Positions 7,114 through 16,567 of a DNA stretch of 19,359 bases are shown piece by piece (within the stretch, counting starts at the first letter, position 1; each line of letters starts with the position of its first letter). A program made the position numbers and the translations under genes. The notes under the pieces are model-generated. The model was not told where the DNA came from. It saw only the letters and a program-made list of their open reading frames with translations, and made no database searches. The DNA comes from Pseudomonadota bacterium. Its GTDB lineage: Bacteria; Pseudomonadota; Alphaproteobacteria; Rhizobiales; Beijerinckiaceae. The stretch spans positions 1 to 19,359 of the forward strand of contig JAFAEL010000198.1 in assembly GCA_023423995.1 (NCBI GenBank). The letters are read 5' to 3'.

Positions 7114-9288
7114 CCCCGGCTGGACGAGGCGGAGGCCTTCGCGGCCCGCTCCGGCGGTCGCGCTCTCGTCTCGTACGCCAGGCTGGCCCACGCGATAAGC
7201 GAACTTGATCCCGTTCGCCTCGAAGGCCGTCTTCATCATGGCCAGCGCGCGCCGCCGGATCAGGAACTGCTCTCCCGGCTTCGTCATCATCTTCATGCGG
7301 AGCTGGATGGAGATCTCGCCGAACTGTTCCACGCCCTGCATCTTGAGGGGCTCGATGATGCTGCCCGCGAATTCGGGATCCTCGGCGAGCTCCTTGCCGA
7401 TCTGCTTCACGATCTTCCGCACCGCTTCGAGGTCAGTGTCGTAGGTCACGCCGACGAGGAACTTGTCGATGACCCAATCGCGGCTCATGTTCTGGACCGC
7501 GCCGAGCTGGCCGAACGGCACCGTGTAGATGGGCCCGCGCTGGTGGCGAAGGCGCACGGAGCGGAAGCCGATCGATTCCACCGTTCCCTTGAAGTTCCCG
7601 CTCTGGATGTACTCGCCGACCCGGAAGGCGTCGTCGAGCAGGTAGAAGATGCCGCTGATCACGTCCCTGACGAGCGTCTGCGACCCGAAGCCGACCGCTA
7701 CGCCGACGATCCCGGCGCCTGCGATGAGGGGAGCGATTTCGACCCCGAGCGCCGACAGCGCCATGAGGACTGCGATCACCGCCAGCGTGATGAAGACGAC
7801 GTGGCGGAAGATCGGCAGGAGCGTGCGCAGGCGGGCCTGCCGCAGCGCCTCTTCCCGTGTGGCGCCGGCTCCGAGAGGGGCCTGGGACAGCCGCCTGTCG
7901 ATCGCGCGCTTGGCCAGCTGCCAGACGAGATCCGCCGCCATCAGGATGATTGCGGCCGTCACGCCGCCGCGCGCGAGCCGGGCGGCCAGCGTGTCCCGCC
8001 CCGCCGTCTCCAGGATGTCGAACTGGAGCGAGTAGAGGACGAGCAGCACGGAACCCACGACGAGCAGCGCCCGCAGGCCCTTGGAAAGGTAGATCTCAGG
8101 CAACGCCCGACCGTCGTCCGTGCGGGGCGGGCCGTCGGGCGCGGCGAAGAGGCGGTGTGCCACCTCGTCGGTCGCCCGGAATGCGGGTGGAAGAACGAGC
8201 GCCAGGACGCCGAGCCAGAACACGCCGAGGAAGCCGAGGACCCAAACGCCCCAGAGCAGAACCAGGCAGACGGAGAGCAGCACAGCCCGCAAGCGCTCCG
8301 GGCGGCGGCTGGAGATGGCGGCGGCCTGTTGCATGTGCCAGGACCAGATCGTCTCGAGCGCGATCGCCAGAAGCCCGATTCCGAGCGCATAGGCGGCGAT
8401 CTGGCGGACGCTCAGGGAATCTCCGAGGATCTCCAGCGCCTCGACGCTCGCCCAGCCCAGCAGGAACCATGCGGCGAACGCGATGATCCGGCGCGACCAG
8501 AACCGCGCGGCATCCTGGGTCGTCGGGACCAGCCGGAACCGCTCCTCGACCTCCGGGCTGCCGACCCGGTAGGCCAGCAGGAGCCGGACCAGGAAGACCA
8601 CGAACCTGAGCGCAATCGCCGCCGCGAGGTATGTGAGCGCAATCTCCCGAAGTAGCGGCGGCCAGCGGAACGCCAGGAAGGCGCCCAAGCTGCCTGCCGC
8701 GAAGATGGCGAGCCCGCCGAAATCCACCGCGGCCGCCACGCCGAACGCCCGCAGGCGGTCACTCGTGCTCACCTGCCGCGTGTCCCGCGTCCGCCCGAGC
8801 AGCGGTGCCGTCATCCGGCGGTAGAGCCATTCCGTGCCGGCGCCGAGCGCGATGAAGCCAAGGACCAGGAACAGCACTCTTGCGGGGCCGTGGTTTCCGA
8901 GCTCGTCGGCCAGCCGGCCGAAGCCCTGCGCCAACTCGGCGGGCGCTCTCGGCAGCGCCGCTCCCAGCTCGTGCAGGTGCGTCCGCAGCATCTCGAGGCG
9001 GGCATCGATGATCCGGGCCGAGACGGAGGCCGGCGGGCCACTCGCCGCTGGCTCTCCCTGCTGCTGGCGTTGGCGGCCGAGCCATTCCGTCACGACGGGG
9101 TCGCGGGTGAGTTCGAGAAGCTGCCGCACCTGCTCGGGCGGGCTGCCCGGCGGCGTCTCCGCGCGGCAGGGCACGTCGGCCGAGGCCAGGAAGATCAGGA
9201 TGACGGCCGACAGCAGCCTCCGCGGCCAGCGCGGCCGCGGCCCTGCTCGGCCGATGGCTGCCGCTCTAATGCAGGGCATCGTCGGCAT
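7102..9288 (-). CDS. Large MscS-family mechanosensitive channel
   Basis: 728 residues. An N-terminal signal-type segment (LLSAVILIFLASADVPCRA) is followed by a periplasmic region of about 70 residues, then multiple hydrophobic segments from about 130 to 530. The MscS core begins near 510: ALGVEIAPLIAGAGIVGVAV, then GFGSQTLVRDVISGIFYLLD, then the beta domain with VGEYIQSGNFKGTVESIGFR and TVPFGQLGAVQNMSRDWV. It is inferred to be an inner-membrane channel that opens under turgor stress. The start is either ATG 9288 or ATG 9279; neither has a clear Shine-Dalgarno. Both lie inside the end of the upstream phaZ-like gene (stop 9266-9268), which implies translational coupling. The C-terminal tail after about 685 is not conserved. 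Confidence 0.9.
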   Translation of the reverse strand: MPTMPCIRAAAIGRAGPRPRWPRRLLSAVILIFLASADVPCRAETPPGSPPEQVRQLLELTRDPVVTEWLGRQRQQQGEPAASGPPASVSARIIDARLEMLRTHLHELGAALPRAPAELAQGFGRLADELGNHGPARVLFLVLGFIALGAGTEWLYRRMTAPLLGRTRDTRQVSTSDRLRAFGVAAAVDFGGLAIFAAGSLGAFLAFRWPPLLREIALTYLAAAIALRFVVFLVRLLLAYRVGSPEVEERFRLVPTTQDAARFWSRRIIAFAAWFLLGWASVEALEILGDSLSVRQIAAYALGIGLLAIALETIWSWHMQQAAAISSRRPERLRAVLLSVCLVLLWGVWVLGFLGVFWLGVLALVLPPAFRATDEVAHRLFAAPDGPPRTDDGRALPEIYLSKGLRALLVVGSVLLVLYSLQFDILETAGRDTLAARLARGGVTAAIILMAADLVWQLAKRAIDRRLSQAPLGAGATREEALRQARLRTLLPIFRHVVFITLAVIAVLMALSALGVEIAPLIAGAGIVGVAVGFGSQTLVRDVISGIFYLLDDAFRVGEYIQSGNFKGTVESIGFRSVRLRHQRGPIYTVPFGQLGAVQNMSRDWVIDKFLVGVTYDTDLEAVRKIVKQIGKELAEDPEFAGSIIEPLKMQGVEQFGEISIQLRMKMMTKPGEQFLIRRRALAMMKTAFEANGIKFAYRVGQPGVRDESATAGAGREGLRLVQPGPAS

Positions 9289-10372
9289 CCCGGAAGAAGC
9301 TCAGCATGGCAGGGAGCACGGTCGAACGCAGCCGCGCTCCGTGGAAGAGGCCGAAATGCCCGCACCGGGGCACCCGAAGATGACGCCGCGCCTCGGAGGG
9401 TACGCCGGTGCAGAGGTCATGCGCCGCGAGCGTCTGCCCCGGGGCCGCGATGTCGTCCTCCTCGCCCTCGACGGTCATCAGCGCGGTTCGCCTGATAGCC
9501 GCTGGCGCCACCGCCTTCCCGCAGGCGGTGAGCGTTCCCGCCTGGAGCAGGCGATCGACGAAGATGCTCTGGACGGTATCGAGGACCAGCTCTGCCGGCA
9601 GGTTCATCAGCTGCGTCACCATCCGTAGGAACGGGTAGTGGAGTGGGTCGGCGCCGTCGTCGCACAGGAGCTTCCAGAAGATCTCGCCGCTACCCCAGTG
9701 GCGCGCCAGATAGCCCGAGAAGGTCGCGAGCTGCATGCTGGACGGGTAGATGAGCCTTCCCGCTCCGGGGAAGCCGCCCGGGACGGTGCAGAGCGCGTGC
9801 CGGTGGAACCATTCCGGTGCATGCGACCGCGTCGCCTGGACGACGCGGGTCGGATTGGCGAGCGGATCGATGGGACCGGCGATCAGCGTGAGCGTGCGCG
9901 GGGCGGCACTCTTATCCAGCTCCGAGAGCAGGGCCGTTGCCGCAAGGGCCGTCACGGTGCCCTGGCAGACCCCGACGACATGCGTGTCGGGCCCGGCGGC
10001 GCGCAGCATCTCGACGACATAGGCGATGTTGTCGGCGAGGCCGAAGGCCCCGCAGGACACGGGAATGTAGAAGGGCTCCCGCCAATCCGTGATCATCACG
10101 TCGGCTTCGGGAAGCAGCCCGACGACGAGGTCGCGGAGCAGGAGCGGGTGGGCGCCCGCAAGCGGAGCGACGAGAAGCACGCGCCTCGAACCCGCCCCCG
10201 CCGAGAACCCCGTGAGCACCCCAAAATCTCCGGCCCAAAGGTCCTGGGCCTTCACCTCGACCTGCCCGGCGCCGGACCGGACGGAGTCGATCCCGAAGGG
10301 AGTCCGGCCGCCGTATGAGACGAAGCTGTCCCGACCGGCATCCGCAGCGGCCGCGAGGTGCCCCTCAGTCAT
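9266..10372 (-). CDS. phaZ: Intracellular polyhydroxyalkanoate depolymerase (PhaZ family, PHB_depoly_C)
   Basis: 368 residues from the ATG at 10372. The frame stays open to 10792, but the upstream part looks non-coding. It degrades PHA granules in the cytoplasm. Family blocks are present: VLLVAPLAGAHPLLLRD, then ADVMITDW, EMLRAAGPDTHVVGVCQGT with the putative nucleophile Cys136, TLIAGPIDPLANPT, and AAIRRTALMTVEGEEDDI with Asp306/307, then TLAAHDLCTGVP and CGHFGLFHG with His339. Typical family members are about 400 residues, with a longer N-terminus and the nucleophile context VCQPSVP; here it reads VCQGTVT. It is upstream of and overlapping the mscS gene. The start could be upstream ATGs at 10441/10444. 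It may act on another polyester or be a divergent paralogue. Confidence 0.85.
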   Translation of the reverse strand: MTEGHLAAAADAGRDSFVSYGGRTPFGIDSVRSGAGQVEVKAQDLWAGDFGVLTGFSAGAGSRRVLLVAPLAGAHPLLLRDLVVGLLPEADVMITDWREPFYIPVSCGAFGLADNIAYVVEMLRAAGPDTHVVGVCQGTVTALAATALLSELDKSAAPRTLTLIAGPIDPLANPTRVVQATRSHAPEWFHRHALCTVPGGFPGAGRLIYPSSMQLATFSGYLARHWGSGEIFWKLLCDDGADPLHYPFLRMVTQLMNLPAELVLDTVQSIFVDRLLQAGTLTACGKAVAPAAIRRTALMTVEGEEDDIAAPGQTLAAHDLCTGVPSEARRHLRVPRCGHFGLFHGARLRSTVLPAMLSFFRDADDALH

Positions 10373-10458
10373 CGGCACGATCCGCCCGCAATCGTTGGAG
10401 CGTGAAGTCTCTCTTCCAAGCTCACAGGCGCCACTTCTCATCATCCGATCCCGCGCTT

Positions 10459-10477
10459 CTTGACCGGACGGGACAGG
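10459..10477 (+). promoter_or_regulatory. Left arm of inverted motif CTTGACC-N4-GGGACAGG
   Basis: On the plus strand 10459-10465 is CTTGACC and 10470-10477 is GGGACAGG, separated by GGAC. The same motif occurs on the opposite strand at 10528-10546. TTGACC could serve as a -35 hexamer directed at the efflux operon, but no good -10 is seen. The shared second half suggests a protein-binding site rather than promoter elements alone. Confidence 0.45.
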
Positions 10478-10527
10478 ATCGAAGGCGGGCTTTTCCTCCC
10501 TCGGTCGCCCTGCGGCAGCCCGGAAAG

Positions 10528-10546
10528 CCTGTCCCAAATGGTCAAG
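10528..10546 (-). promoter_or_regulatory. Right arm of inverted motif CTTGACC-N4-GGGACAGG
   Basis: Read on the minus strand this is CTTGACC, ATTT, GGGACAGG. It is identical to the left arm at 15 of 19 positions, and all four differences fall in the N4 gap. The arms are separated by 50 bp and sit between the divergent phaZ and efflux genes, so a common regulator could serve both directions. Confidence 0.45.
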
Positions 10547-10652
10547 CTGACAGCGGTCCGGGAGCGCCAATCTCGCGGGCTCGGTCCCGAATCTCCTGCG
10601 CGGAATCCTCGCGCGCGGACGCAGCGATCGGGACGATTGGGAGGCAGGCGGC

Positions 10653-11774
10653 GTGCGGACCAGAATCCAAAGCCTCTCCGTTGCGCTCCTGACCGGTCTG
10701 TTGCTGCTCCCCCCAGGGCCGGGGCGCGCCCAGCCCGCGGATGCCGCCATCCCGGTCGGCATCGCCCCGGTCCAGCGCCGTGTCATCAGCAAGGCGCTGG
10801 ACTTCGTCGGTCGCGTCGAGGCGGTGAGCCGCGTCGAGGTCCGTGCGCGCGTCGTGGGCTACCTCGAGGCGGTCGAGTTCAAGGAAGGCGACCTGATCAA
10901 GGAAGGCGCGCCGCTCTATCGCATCGAGCCCGAGCTGTTCGAGGCCGCCGTGAAGCAGGCCGAGGGGGCTCTTCAGCGCAGCAAGGCCGGTCTGAAACTG
11001 GCGGAGATCCAGTTCCAGAGAGCGCAGGAGCTCCTGGACCGGAACGCCGGAACCGTCGTCGCCAGGGACCAGGCGCGGGCGGCGCAGGAGCAGTCGCTTG
11101 CCGCCGTCATGACGGACGAGGGCAACCTGCAGACGGCCCGGATCAATCTTGGCTACACCCAGATCACCTCGCCGATCGCGGGCCGCGTGGGCCGGACGAG
11201 CGTGACGAAGGGTAACGTCGTCGGCCCGGACAGCGGCGTCCTCACGACCATCGTCAGCCAGGACCCGATCTACGTCACCTTTCCGGTCAGTCAGCGGGAA
11301 TTCCTGAGGATTTCCCAGGACGGCAACAGGCTGGACCCGTCGAAGATCAATGTTCAGCTGAAGTTCTCCGACGGGTCGGTCTACCCCCATCCCGGCAAGA
11401 TCGACTTCGTGAACATCAGCGTCGATCGGGCGACCGACACGGTCCTCGTTCGCGCGGTGATGCCGAACCCCGACGGCGCGCTGAAGGACGGCCAGCTCGC
11501 ACGCGTCCTTCTCCAGACGGGGGAGGAGCAGGAAAAGGTCGTCGTGCCCCAGGCGGCCCTCATCGCCGACCAGGGCGGCGTCTATGTCTTCGTCGTGGAG
11601 GACGGCAAGGCCGTCATCCGCCGCATCAAGACTAGCGGGGAGAGTGGGACGGAGGTCGTCGTCGATGACGGCCTTTCGGGCTCCGAGCAGGTGATCGTCG
11701 ACGGGTTGCAGCGGGTGAAGGCGGGCTCGCTCGTCAGGGGCGTTCCCGCAACCCGTGCCGTGACGCGGAGCTGA
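10653..11774 (+). CDS. RND efflux membrane-fusion protein (periplasmic adaptor)
   Basis: 373 residues from GTG at 10653, with GGGAGG 8 nt upstream (10639-10644). A signal peptide ends at PGRA (Ala26) with no lipobox cysteine, so it is periplasmic and not a lipoprotein. Domains follow the AcrA/MexA order: a beta/lipoyl part ([20 protein letters not shown]), a helical hairpin (about 90-150, [20 protein letters not shown]), the second lipoyl half ([20 protein letters not shown]), a beta-barrel (about 205-295) and a membrane-proximal domain ([20 protein letters not shown]). It links the permease to an outer-membrane channel. It ends 2 nt before the permease start, so the two form an operon. Confidence 0.94.
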   Translation: MRTRIQSLSVALLTGLLLLPPGPGRAQPADAAIPVGIAPVQRRVISKALDFVGRVEAVSRVEVRARVVGYLEAVEFKEGDLIKEGAPLYRIEPELFEAAVKQAEGALQRSKAGLKLAEIQFQRAQELLDRNAGTVVARDQARAAQEQSLAAVMTDEGNLQTARINLGYTQITSPIAGRVGRTSVTKGNVVGPDSGVLTTIVSQDPIYVTFPVSQREFLRISQDGNRLDPSKINVQLKFSDGSVYPHPGKIDFVNISVDRATDTVLVRAVMPNPDGALKDGQLARVLLQTGEEQEKVVVPQAALIADQGGVYVFVVEDGKAVIRRIKTSGESGTEVVVDDGLSGSEQVIVDGLQRVKAGSLVRGVPATRAVTRS

Positions 11775-11776
11775 TC

Positions 11777-14700
11777 ATGCTGTCGGCCATCTTCGTCGAC
11801 CGGCCGCGCCTCGCCATCGTCATCGCGATCGTCATGACCATCGCGGGTCTTCTCGCGATGATGGCGATCCCGCTCGCCCAGTACCCCGATATCGTGCCGC
11901 CGCAGGTTTCGGTCACGACGAATTACCCCGGCGCCTCCGCGGCGGTCGTCGACGGGACCGTCGCTCAGCCGATCGAGTCCCAGGTCATCGGCGTCGACAA
12001 GATGATCTACATGAAGAGCGTGAGCGGCGACGACGGCAGCTACACGCTCACGGCGTCCTTCGAACTCGGCACAGATCCGGACATCAACGCGGTCAACGTC
12101 AACAACCGCGTCCAGGTCGCGCTCTCGAAGCTGCCGCAGGACGTCCAGCGGCAAGGCGTGACGGTCAAGAAGAAGTCCTCCGCGCTGCTCGGGGTGCTGG
12201 CCGTCTATTCGCCCAAGGGCGAGCAGGACCCGCTGTTCATCTCCAACTACGTGACCATCAACCTCCTCGACCAGATCAGGAGCACGCCCGGCGTCGGCGA
12301 CGCGACGCTCTGGGGACCGCAGGACTATGCGATGCGCGCCTGGGTCCGGACTGACCGGCTGACGGGCCTGGATCTCACGACAGGGGACATCATCAGCGCG
12401 ATCCAGGCGCAGAACGTCCAGGCTCCCGTCGGGCGGATCGGAGCGCGGCCGGTCTCGGAGGACCAGCGGCTGCAGCTGAACGTCCAGACGCAGGGGCGGC
12501 TCGCCTCGGCGCAGCAATTCGAGAACATCGTCCTCAGGACGAACCCGGATGGATCGGTCCTCCGCCTCGGCGATGTCGCGAGGGTGGAGCTCGGTGCGGC
12601 CAATCTCGACCGTGAGACGCGGCTGAACGGGAGCCCTGCTTCCGTCATCGCGATCTATCAGGCGCCCGGGGCCAACGCGATCACGACCTTGAAGGAGATC
12701 CGCTCCCGCGTCTCGGAACTCGCAAAGAGCTTCCCCGAGGGCCTCGAGTGGAAGGTGACCTACGATCCGACAGCGTTCATCACCGAGACCATCCACGAGG
12801 TCCAGAAGACGCTGATCGAGGCCTTCATCCTGGTGGTCATTGTCGTCTACCTGTTCCTCGGCAGCGTTCGCGCGACGCTCATCCCGACGCTGGCCGTTCC
12901 CGTCAGCCTCGTCGCGACCTTCATCGTCATGAAGGCAGTGGGTTATTCGGCGAACACCGTGTCCCTGCTCGCCCTGGTTCTCGCCATCGGCATCGTGGTC
13001 GACGACGCGATCGTCGTGGTCGAGAACGTCGAGCGCGTCATGGAGGAGCATCCCGAGCTCTCGCCCCGGGAAGCGACGAAGGTCGCGATGGCGGAGATCA
13101 CCGCGCCCGTGATCGCAATCACGCTGGTGCTGCTCTCGGTCTTCGTGCCGGTCGCGTTCATTCCGGGCATCTCTGGCGAGCTCTTCCGACAATTCGCGGT
13201 TGCCGTCGCTACCGCCATGCTGTTTTCCGCGATCAATGCGCTGACGCTGTCGCCCGCACTCTGCGGCATCCTGCTTCGTCCGCACCACGGCCCGCGGCGG
13301 GGCCCGATCGGGATGCTGATGCGGGGCATCGACTCGGTCCGTGACGGATACGGGGCCATCGTGGCGCGCATCGTCAGGCTGTCGGTGCTCGGGCTCATCC
13401 TGACCGCCGTCGCGGCCTACGGCACGTACGAACTCGGCAAGCGGACGCCCACCGGATTCCTGCCGGAAGACGACCAGGGCGCCTTCTTCATCGTCGTACA
13501 GCTTCCCGATGGAGCTTCGGTGGGCCGGACCTCCGAAGTCGTCGCCCAGGCGGAAGCGATCCTCAAGGAAGAAGAGGCGATCGCGGACTACACCTCCGTC
13601 ATCGGCCTGAACTTCATCGACAACTACTCGCAGGGAAACGCGGCCTTCTTCGTCGTCACGCTGAAATCCTTCGAGGAGCGCCGCGACCCCTCCGCCTCGG
13701 TGAACGCCATCATGCAGCGGCTCGGCGAGCAGTTTCGTCAGATCGGGGGCGGAACGGTCGTGCCCCTGGCGCCACCGCCGATCATCGGCCTGGGTACCGG
13801 CGGCGGCTTCACCTACGTCCTGCAGGACCTCAGGGGCGGAGACCCGAAGGAACTGGCGCAGGTTCTGCGTGGCCTCGTCGTGGCCGCGAACCAGGATCCG
13901 CAGCTGAGCCGGGTCTTCAGCACCTTCTCCGCAACCAGCCCCTCGGTCTATCTCGATATCGACCGGGACAAGGTGCAGGTCCTGGGCGTCCCCCTGAACG
14001 CGGTCTTCCAGGCGCTGCAGACCTCGCTCGGCGGCTACTACGTCAACGACCTCAACCTGTTCGGGCGCACCTGGCAGGTTCAGGTCCAGGCCGAGGCGGC
14101 CGACAGGTCGGCCGTCGACGACATCTACCGGATCAACGTCCGCAACAACGAAGGCAAGATGGTCCCGCTCCGCTCTCTTCTGGAGGTGCGGGTGGTGGTC
14201 GGACCACCGGCCCTCATCCGCTACAACAACCGGCGCGCCGTGACCGTGCAGGGCAGCCCGGCGCCCGGGGTCTCGTCGGGCCAGGCGCTAGCCGCAATGG
14301 AGCGGGTCGCCGCCGCGACGCTGCCCGCCGGCTACGGCGGCGAGTGGACCGACACGGCCTTTCAGGAGAAGCGGGCGGAGGGGAAGACGCCGATCATCCT
14401 CGGCTTCGCGGTGCTGTTTGCCTTCCTGTTCCTCGTGGCCCTCTACGAGAGCTGGACGATCCCCGTGCCGGTGCTCCTGTCCGTCGTGATCGGCGTGGCC
14501 GGGGCGTTTGCCGGAATCGTTCTGCAGAACCTCACCCTCGATCTCTATGCCCAGATCGGGATGGTGGTGCTGATCGGGCTCGCGGCGAAAAACGGCATCC
14601 TGATCGTCGAGTTCGCCAAGGAGCAGCGCGAGAGGCGCGTCCCCCTGCAGGTGGCTGCCACCGAAGGTGCCCGGCTGCGCTTCCGCCCGGTGATGATGAC

Positions 14701-14968
14701 GTCCTTCGCCTTCATCCTCGGGCTGCTCCCCCTCGTGATCGCGACAGGCGCCTCGCAGCTGGCGCGGCGGGATGTCGGCACGCCGGTGTTTGCGGGAATG
14801 ATCGCCGCCTCGTTCCTGGGCATCTTCGTGATCCCGCCGCTCTACGTGCTGTTCCAGGGGTTGCGCGAGCGCGCGTGGCGGCTGGCCGGCCATCCGACCC
14901 CAGACGACCTGCCGAGAGCCGCCCCGCAGGCGGTCGGCGCCGAAACGCAGAGGCTTGCGGCGGAATGA
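11777..14968 (+). CDS. RND multidrug efflux permease (HAE1/AcrB type)
   Basis: 1063 residues, the usual length for hydrophobe/amphiphile RND pumps. TM1 is in the N-terminal [19 protein letters not shown]. The TM4 proton-relay pair is Asp409-Asp410 in [18 protein letters not shown], and the TM10 lysine is Lys938 in [16 protein letters not shown]. These correspond to Asp407/Asp408 and Lys940 of AcrB, so proton coupling should be intact. Two large periplasmic loops lie between TM1-2 and TM7-8. It is an inner-membrane trimer expected to export hydrophobic compounds with the preceding adaptor. No outer-membrane factor gene follows, so a TolC-like protein encoded elsewhere is presumed. The stop overlaps the next start as ATGA. 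Confidence 0.95.
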   Translation: MLSAIFVDRPRLAIVIAIVMTIAGLLAMMAIPLAQYPDIVPPQVSVTTNYPGASAAVVDGTVAQPIESQVIGVDKMIYMKSVSGDDGSYTLTASFELGTDPDINAVNVNNRVQVALSKLPQDVQRQGVTVKKKSSALLGVLAVYSPKGEQDPLFISNYVTINLLDQIRSTPGVGDATLWGPQDYAMRAWVRTDRLTGLDLTTGDIISAIQAQNVQAPVGRIGARPVSEDQRLQLNVQTQGRLASAQQFENIVLRTNPDGSVLRLGDVARVELGAANLDRETRLNGSPASVIAIYQAPGANAITTLKEIRSRVSELAKSFPEGLEWKVTYDPTAFITETIHEVQKTLIEAFILVVIVVYLFLGSVRATLIPTLAVPVSLVATFIVMKAVGYSANTVSLLALVLAIGIVVDDAIVVVENVERVMEEHPELSPREATKVAMAEITAPVIAITLVLLSVFVPVAFIPGISGELFRQFAVAVATAMLFSAINALTLSPALCGILLRPHHGPRRGPIGMLMRGIDSVRDGYGAIVARIVRLSVLGLILTAVAAYGTYELGKRTPTGFLPEDDQGAFFIVVQLPDGASVGRTSEVVAQAEAILKEEEAIADYTSVIGLNFIDNYSQGNAAFFVVTLKSFEERRDPSASVNAIMQRLGEQFRQIGGGTVVPLAPPPIIGLGTGGGFTYVLQDLRGGDPKELAQVLRGLVVAANQDPQLSRVFSTFSATSPSVYLDIDRDKVQVLGVPLNAVFQALQTSLGGYYVNDLNLFGRTWQVQVQAEAADRSAVDDIYRINVRNNEGKMVPLRSLLEVRVVVGPPALIRYNNRRAVTVQGSPAPGVSSGQALAAMERVAAATLPAGYGGEWTDTAFQEKRAEGKTPIILGFAVLFAFLFLVALYESWTIPVPVLLSVVIGVAGAFAGIVLQNLTLDLYAQIGMVVLIGLAAKNGILIVEFAKEQRERRVPLQVAATEGARLRFRPVMMTSFAFILGLLPLVIATGASQLARRDVGTPVFAGMIAASFLGIFVIPPLYVLFQGLRERAWRLAGHPTPDDLPRAAPQAVGAETQRLAAE

Positions 14969-15234
14969 GCGGGAGCGGCATGCTGCTCCTGATGCTGATG
15001 CGGCGCTTCCTCAACTTCGGGGCCATTGCGGCGGCTTCGCGCGCGCAGCGCCTCGCCATCACGGAATGTCCAGCGTCGATCCAGGTCGGCGACCTCGTGC
15101 GCCTGCAGGGGCGCGGGCCGCTCATGCGCGTGGTTTCGCTGTCGGAATCCACGGCCTGGTGCGTCTGGTTCAACCGGATGGGCTGGCTCCAGCGCGGGGT
15201 GATTCTCCTCACCGAGCTGACGCTGACCGGCTGA
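14965..15234 (+). CDS. Small YodC/DUF2158-like protein with hydrophobic N-terminus
   Basis: 89 residues; the ATG at 14965 overlaps the permease stop (ATGA), a strong sign of translational coupling. Residues 39-85 read [20 protein letters not shown], then a Cys-x-Trp-Phe block (WCVWFNR) and a C-terminal LLTEL. This resembles the DUF2158/YodC pattern of a small beta-barrel with VGDxVxLxxGGP and WCxWF. The first 30 residues are unusual for that family: [20 protein letters not shown] is hydrophobic and could be a membrane helix or amphipathic anchor. Alternative starts at Met6, Met10 or Met12 are possible. A role with the pump is inferred only from position. Confidence 0.7.
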   Translation: MSGSGMLLLMLMRRFLNFGAIAAASRAQRLAITECPASIQVGDLVRLQGRGPLMRVVSLSESTAWCVWFNRMGWLQRGVILLTELTLTG

Positions 15235-15239
15235 TCCTG

Positions 15240-15258
15240 CGGCGGGGGCGATGCGCCG
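15240..15258. terminator. Weak hairpin between convergent DUF2158 and glycosyltransferase genes
   Basis: CGGCG (15240-15244) and CGCCG (15254-15258) can pair around a 9-nt loop in the 28-bp gap between two convergent genes. The stem is short and there is no T-tract. It is reported as a possible transcript boundary only. Confidence 0.2.
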
Positions 15259-15262
15259 GGCG

Positions 15263-16546
15263 CTACGGGGCGGGCGCGGCCCGTGCGGTCCCAGCGGTCT
15301 CCACCGCGTCGATCGCCCTCGCCAATCCGGCTTCCGCCGCGATGGCCTCGGCCGCGGAGCGTGCTGCGGCTTCAAGGCGGCCGACCCGGTCGAGCCTGCC
15401 GGCCAGCTGCTCGGCGGAGGCTCGGCGAAGAGTCGTCGGCTGTTCGGCGGCCCCGAGTTCGGCGAGCCGCTTTCCCCAGAAGAACTGGTCGCCGAATAGC
15501 GGACAGACGACGCTGGGCAGCCCGAACCGCAGGCTGGCGGCCGTGGTACCGACGCCGCCATGGTGCACGATCCCGGCCAGCTTCGGAAAGAGGCGCGCGT
15601 GATCGACGTCGTCCACGAAGAAGACGTCCGCCGAGCTCGTCCCGCCGTTCTTCAGGCCCGAGCTGACCAGGGCGCGGCCGCCCCAGAGCGTCACGGCCCG
15701 AAGCACGGTCTCGACGCTGCGCTGGGCCAAGGAGCCCACCGATCCCAGCGTGACGTAGATGGCGGGCGCGCCTCCGTCGAGGAATCGGTCCAGCTCAGGC
15801 GTAAGCTCGCTCCCGCTGGGTTCGTCTGCGAAGAGAAAGCCGGTTGGCGCGGGCCCCGCTCCACCCGGCGGGCTCCAGAGAAGCGGGCTCCAGGCGAGCA
15901 CGTCGGATCCGTCAGGACGTTCGGGGCGAAGCGGATTGCTTCCCGAACGCAGCGTCCGGCCGGCCCCCGTCTCGGCCCGAAAGCGCTTGAAGGCCGGCGC
16001 GAGGGCAACCGTCAGGATGCGCGGGCTCTCGTAGGTGAGCCGGTTCAGGAGGGGGCCGAGCCCGCGTGCTCCCGTCACGGGGAGCGGGATGCGCCAATCG
16101 GCCGAGAGCGGCTGGAGGAGGACCCGCACGGAAGGAAGGCCCGCCTCGCCCGCAAGCCTGCCCGCGAAGAAGGCGATCGGCCCGTACACGACGATGTCGG
16201 CCCGCCCCATCTCCTCGTGGCAAAGCGCCAGGAGGTCCACGACGTAGGGCGAGACGGAGTGCCGAAGCCATCGCAGCCAGGAAACGATCTGGACCCCGAT
16301 CGACCCCTTCGGCTTGGGGAACCCTGCCATCGCCCGCATCTCGCGCATGCGGGGGCCGCCCTGGACGACGTGGAGACCGAAGGCCTCGCCGAGCCGGCCG
16401 AAGTCGGGCGTGGTCAGGAGGGTGACGTCATGTCCCCGGGCAGCGAGCGCAGCGCCCAGGACACACATGGGCTGGACGTCCCCGCGCGAGCCGAGCGCAA
16501 CGATCAGGATTCGCTTCGGCGCATCCTCGTGATGGGCGCGGTCCAC
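15263..16546 (-). CDS. GT1-type (UDP-sugar-dependent) glycosyltransferase
   Basis: 427 residues, two-domain GT-B fold. The N-terminal acceptor domain starts ILIVALGSRGDVQPMCVLGA and ARGHDVTLLTTPDF, as in the glycosyltransferase 28/sterol glucosyltransferase group. The C-terminal donor domain has YVTLGSVGSL (264-273) and the signature HHGGVGTTAASLRFGLPSVV (328-347), followed by PLFGDQFFWGKRLAELG with Asp353-Gln354 for sugar binding. The start is GTG at 16546 with a weak ribosome site; the family length and N-terminal motif support it. No signal peptide, so cytoplasmic or membrane-associated. The acceptor could be a lipid, sterol/hopanoid or secondary metabolite; the sequence does not decide. 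Confidence 0.87.
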   Translation of the reverse strand: MDRAHHEDAPKRILIVALGSRGDVQPMCVLGAALAARGHDVTLLTTPDFGRLGEAFGLHVVQGGPRMREMRAMAGFPKPKGSIGVQIVSWLRWLRHSVSPYVVDLLALCHEEMGRADIVVYGPIAFFAGRLAGEAGLPSVRVLLQPLSADWRIPLPVTGARGLGPLLNRLTYESPRILTVALAPAFKRFRAETGAGRTLRSGSNPLRPERPDGSDVLAWSPLLWSPPGGAGPAPTGFLFADEPSGSELTPELDRFLDGGAPAIYVTLGSVGSLAQRSVETVLRAVTLWGGRALVSSGLKNGGTSSADVFFVDDVDHARLFPKLAGIVHHGGVGTTAASLRFGLPSVVCPLFGDQFFWGKRLAELGAAEQPTTLRRASAEQLAGRLDRVGRLEAAARSAAEAIAAEAGLARAIDAVETAGTARAAPAP

Positions 16547-16567
16547 GGGCTGTACCGCGCGCGGCCT

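Noticed and set aside
10510..10518. CTGCGGCAG as a possible PhaR-type site upstream of phaZ
   Set aside because: The half-sites are separated by one base, whereas I recall a 3-4 base gap for PhaR; too short to claim.
10373..10792. N-terminal extension of the phaZ frame to 10792
   Set aside because: It would overlap the divergent efflux gene start and has shadow-like composition; the PhaZ similarity begins after the ATG at 10372.
11582..13288. 568-residue minus-strand open frame opposite the RND genes
   Set aside because: Low-complexity Arg/Asp/His composition with no domain; the plus strand carries conserved RND motifs throughout.
15691..16425. Plus-strand open frames opposite the glycosyltransferase
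   Set aside because: Arg/Pro/Ser-rich shadows without ribosome sites or domains.
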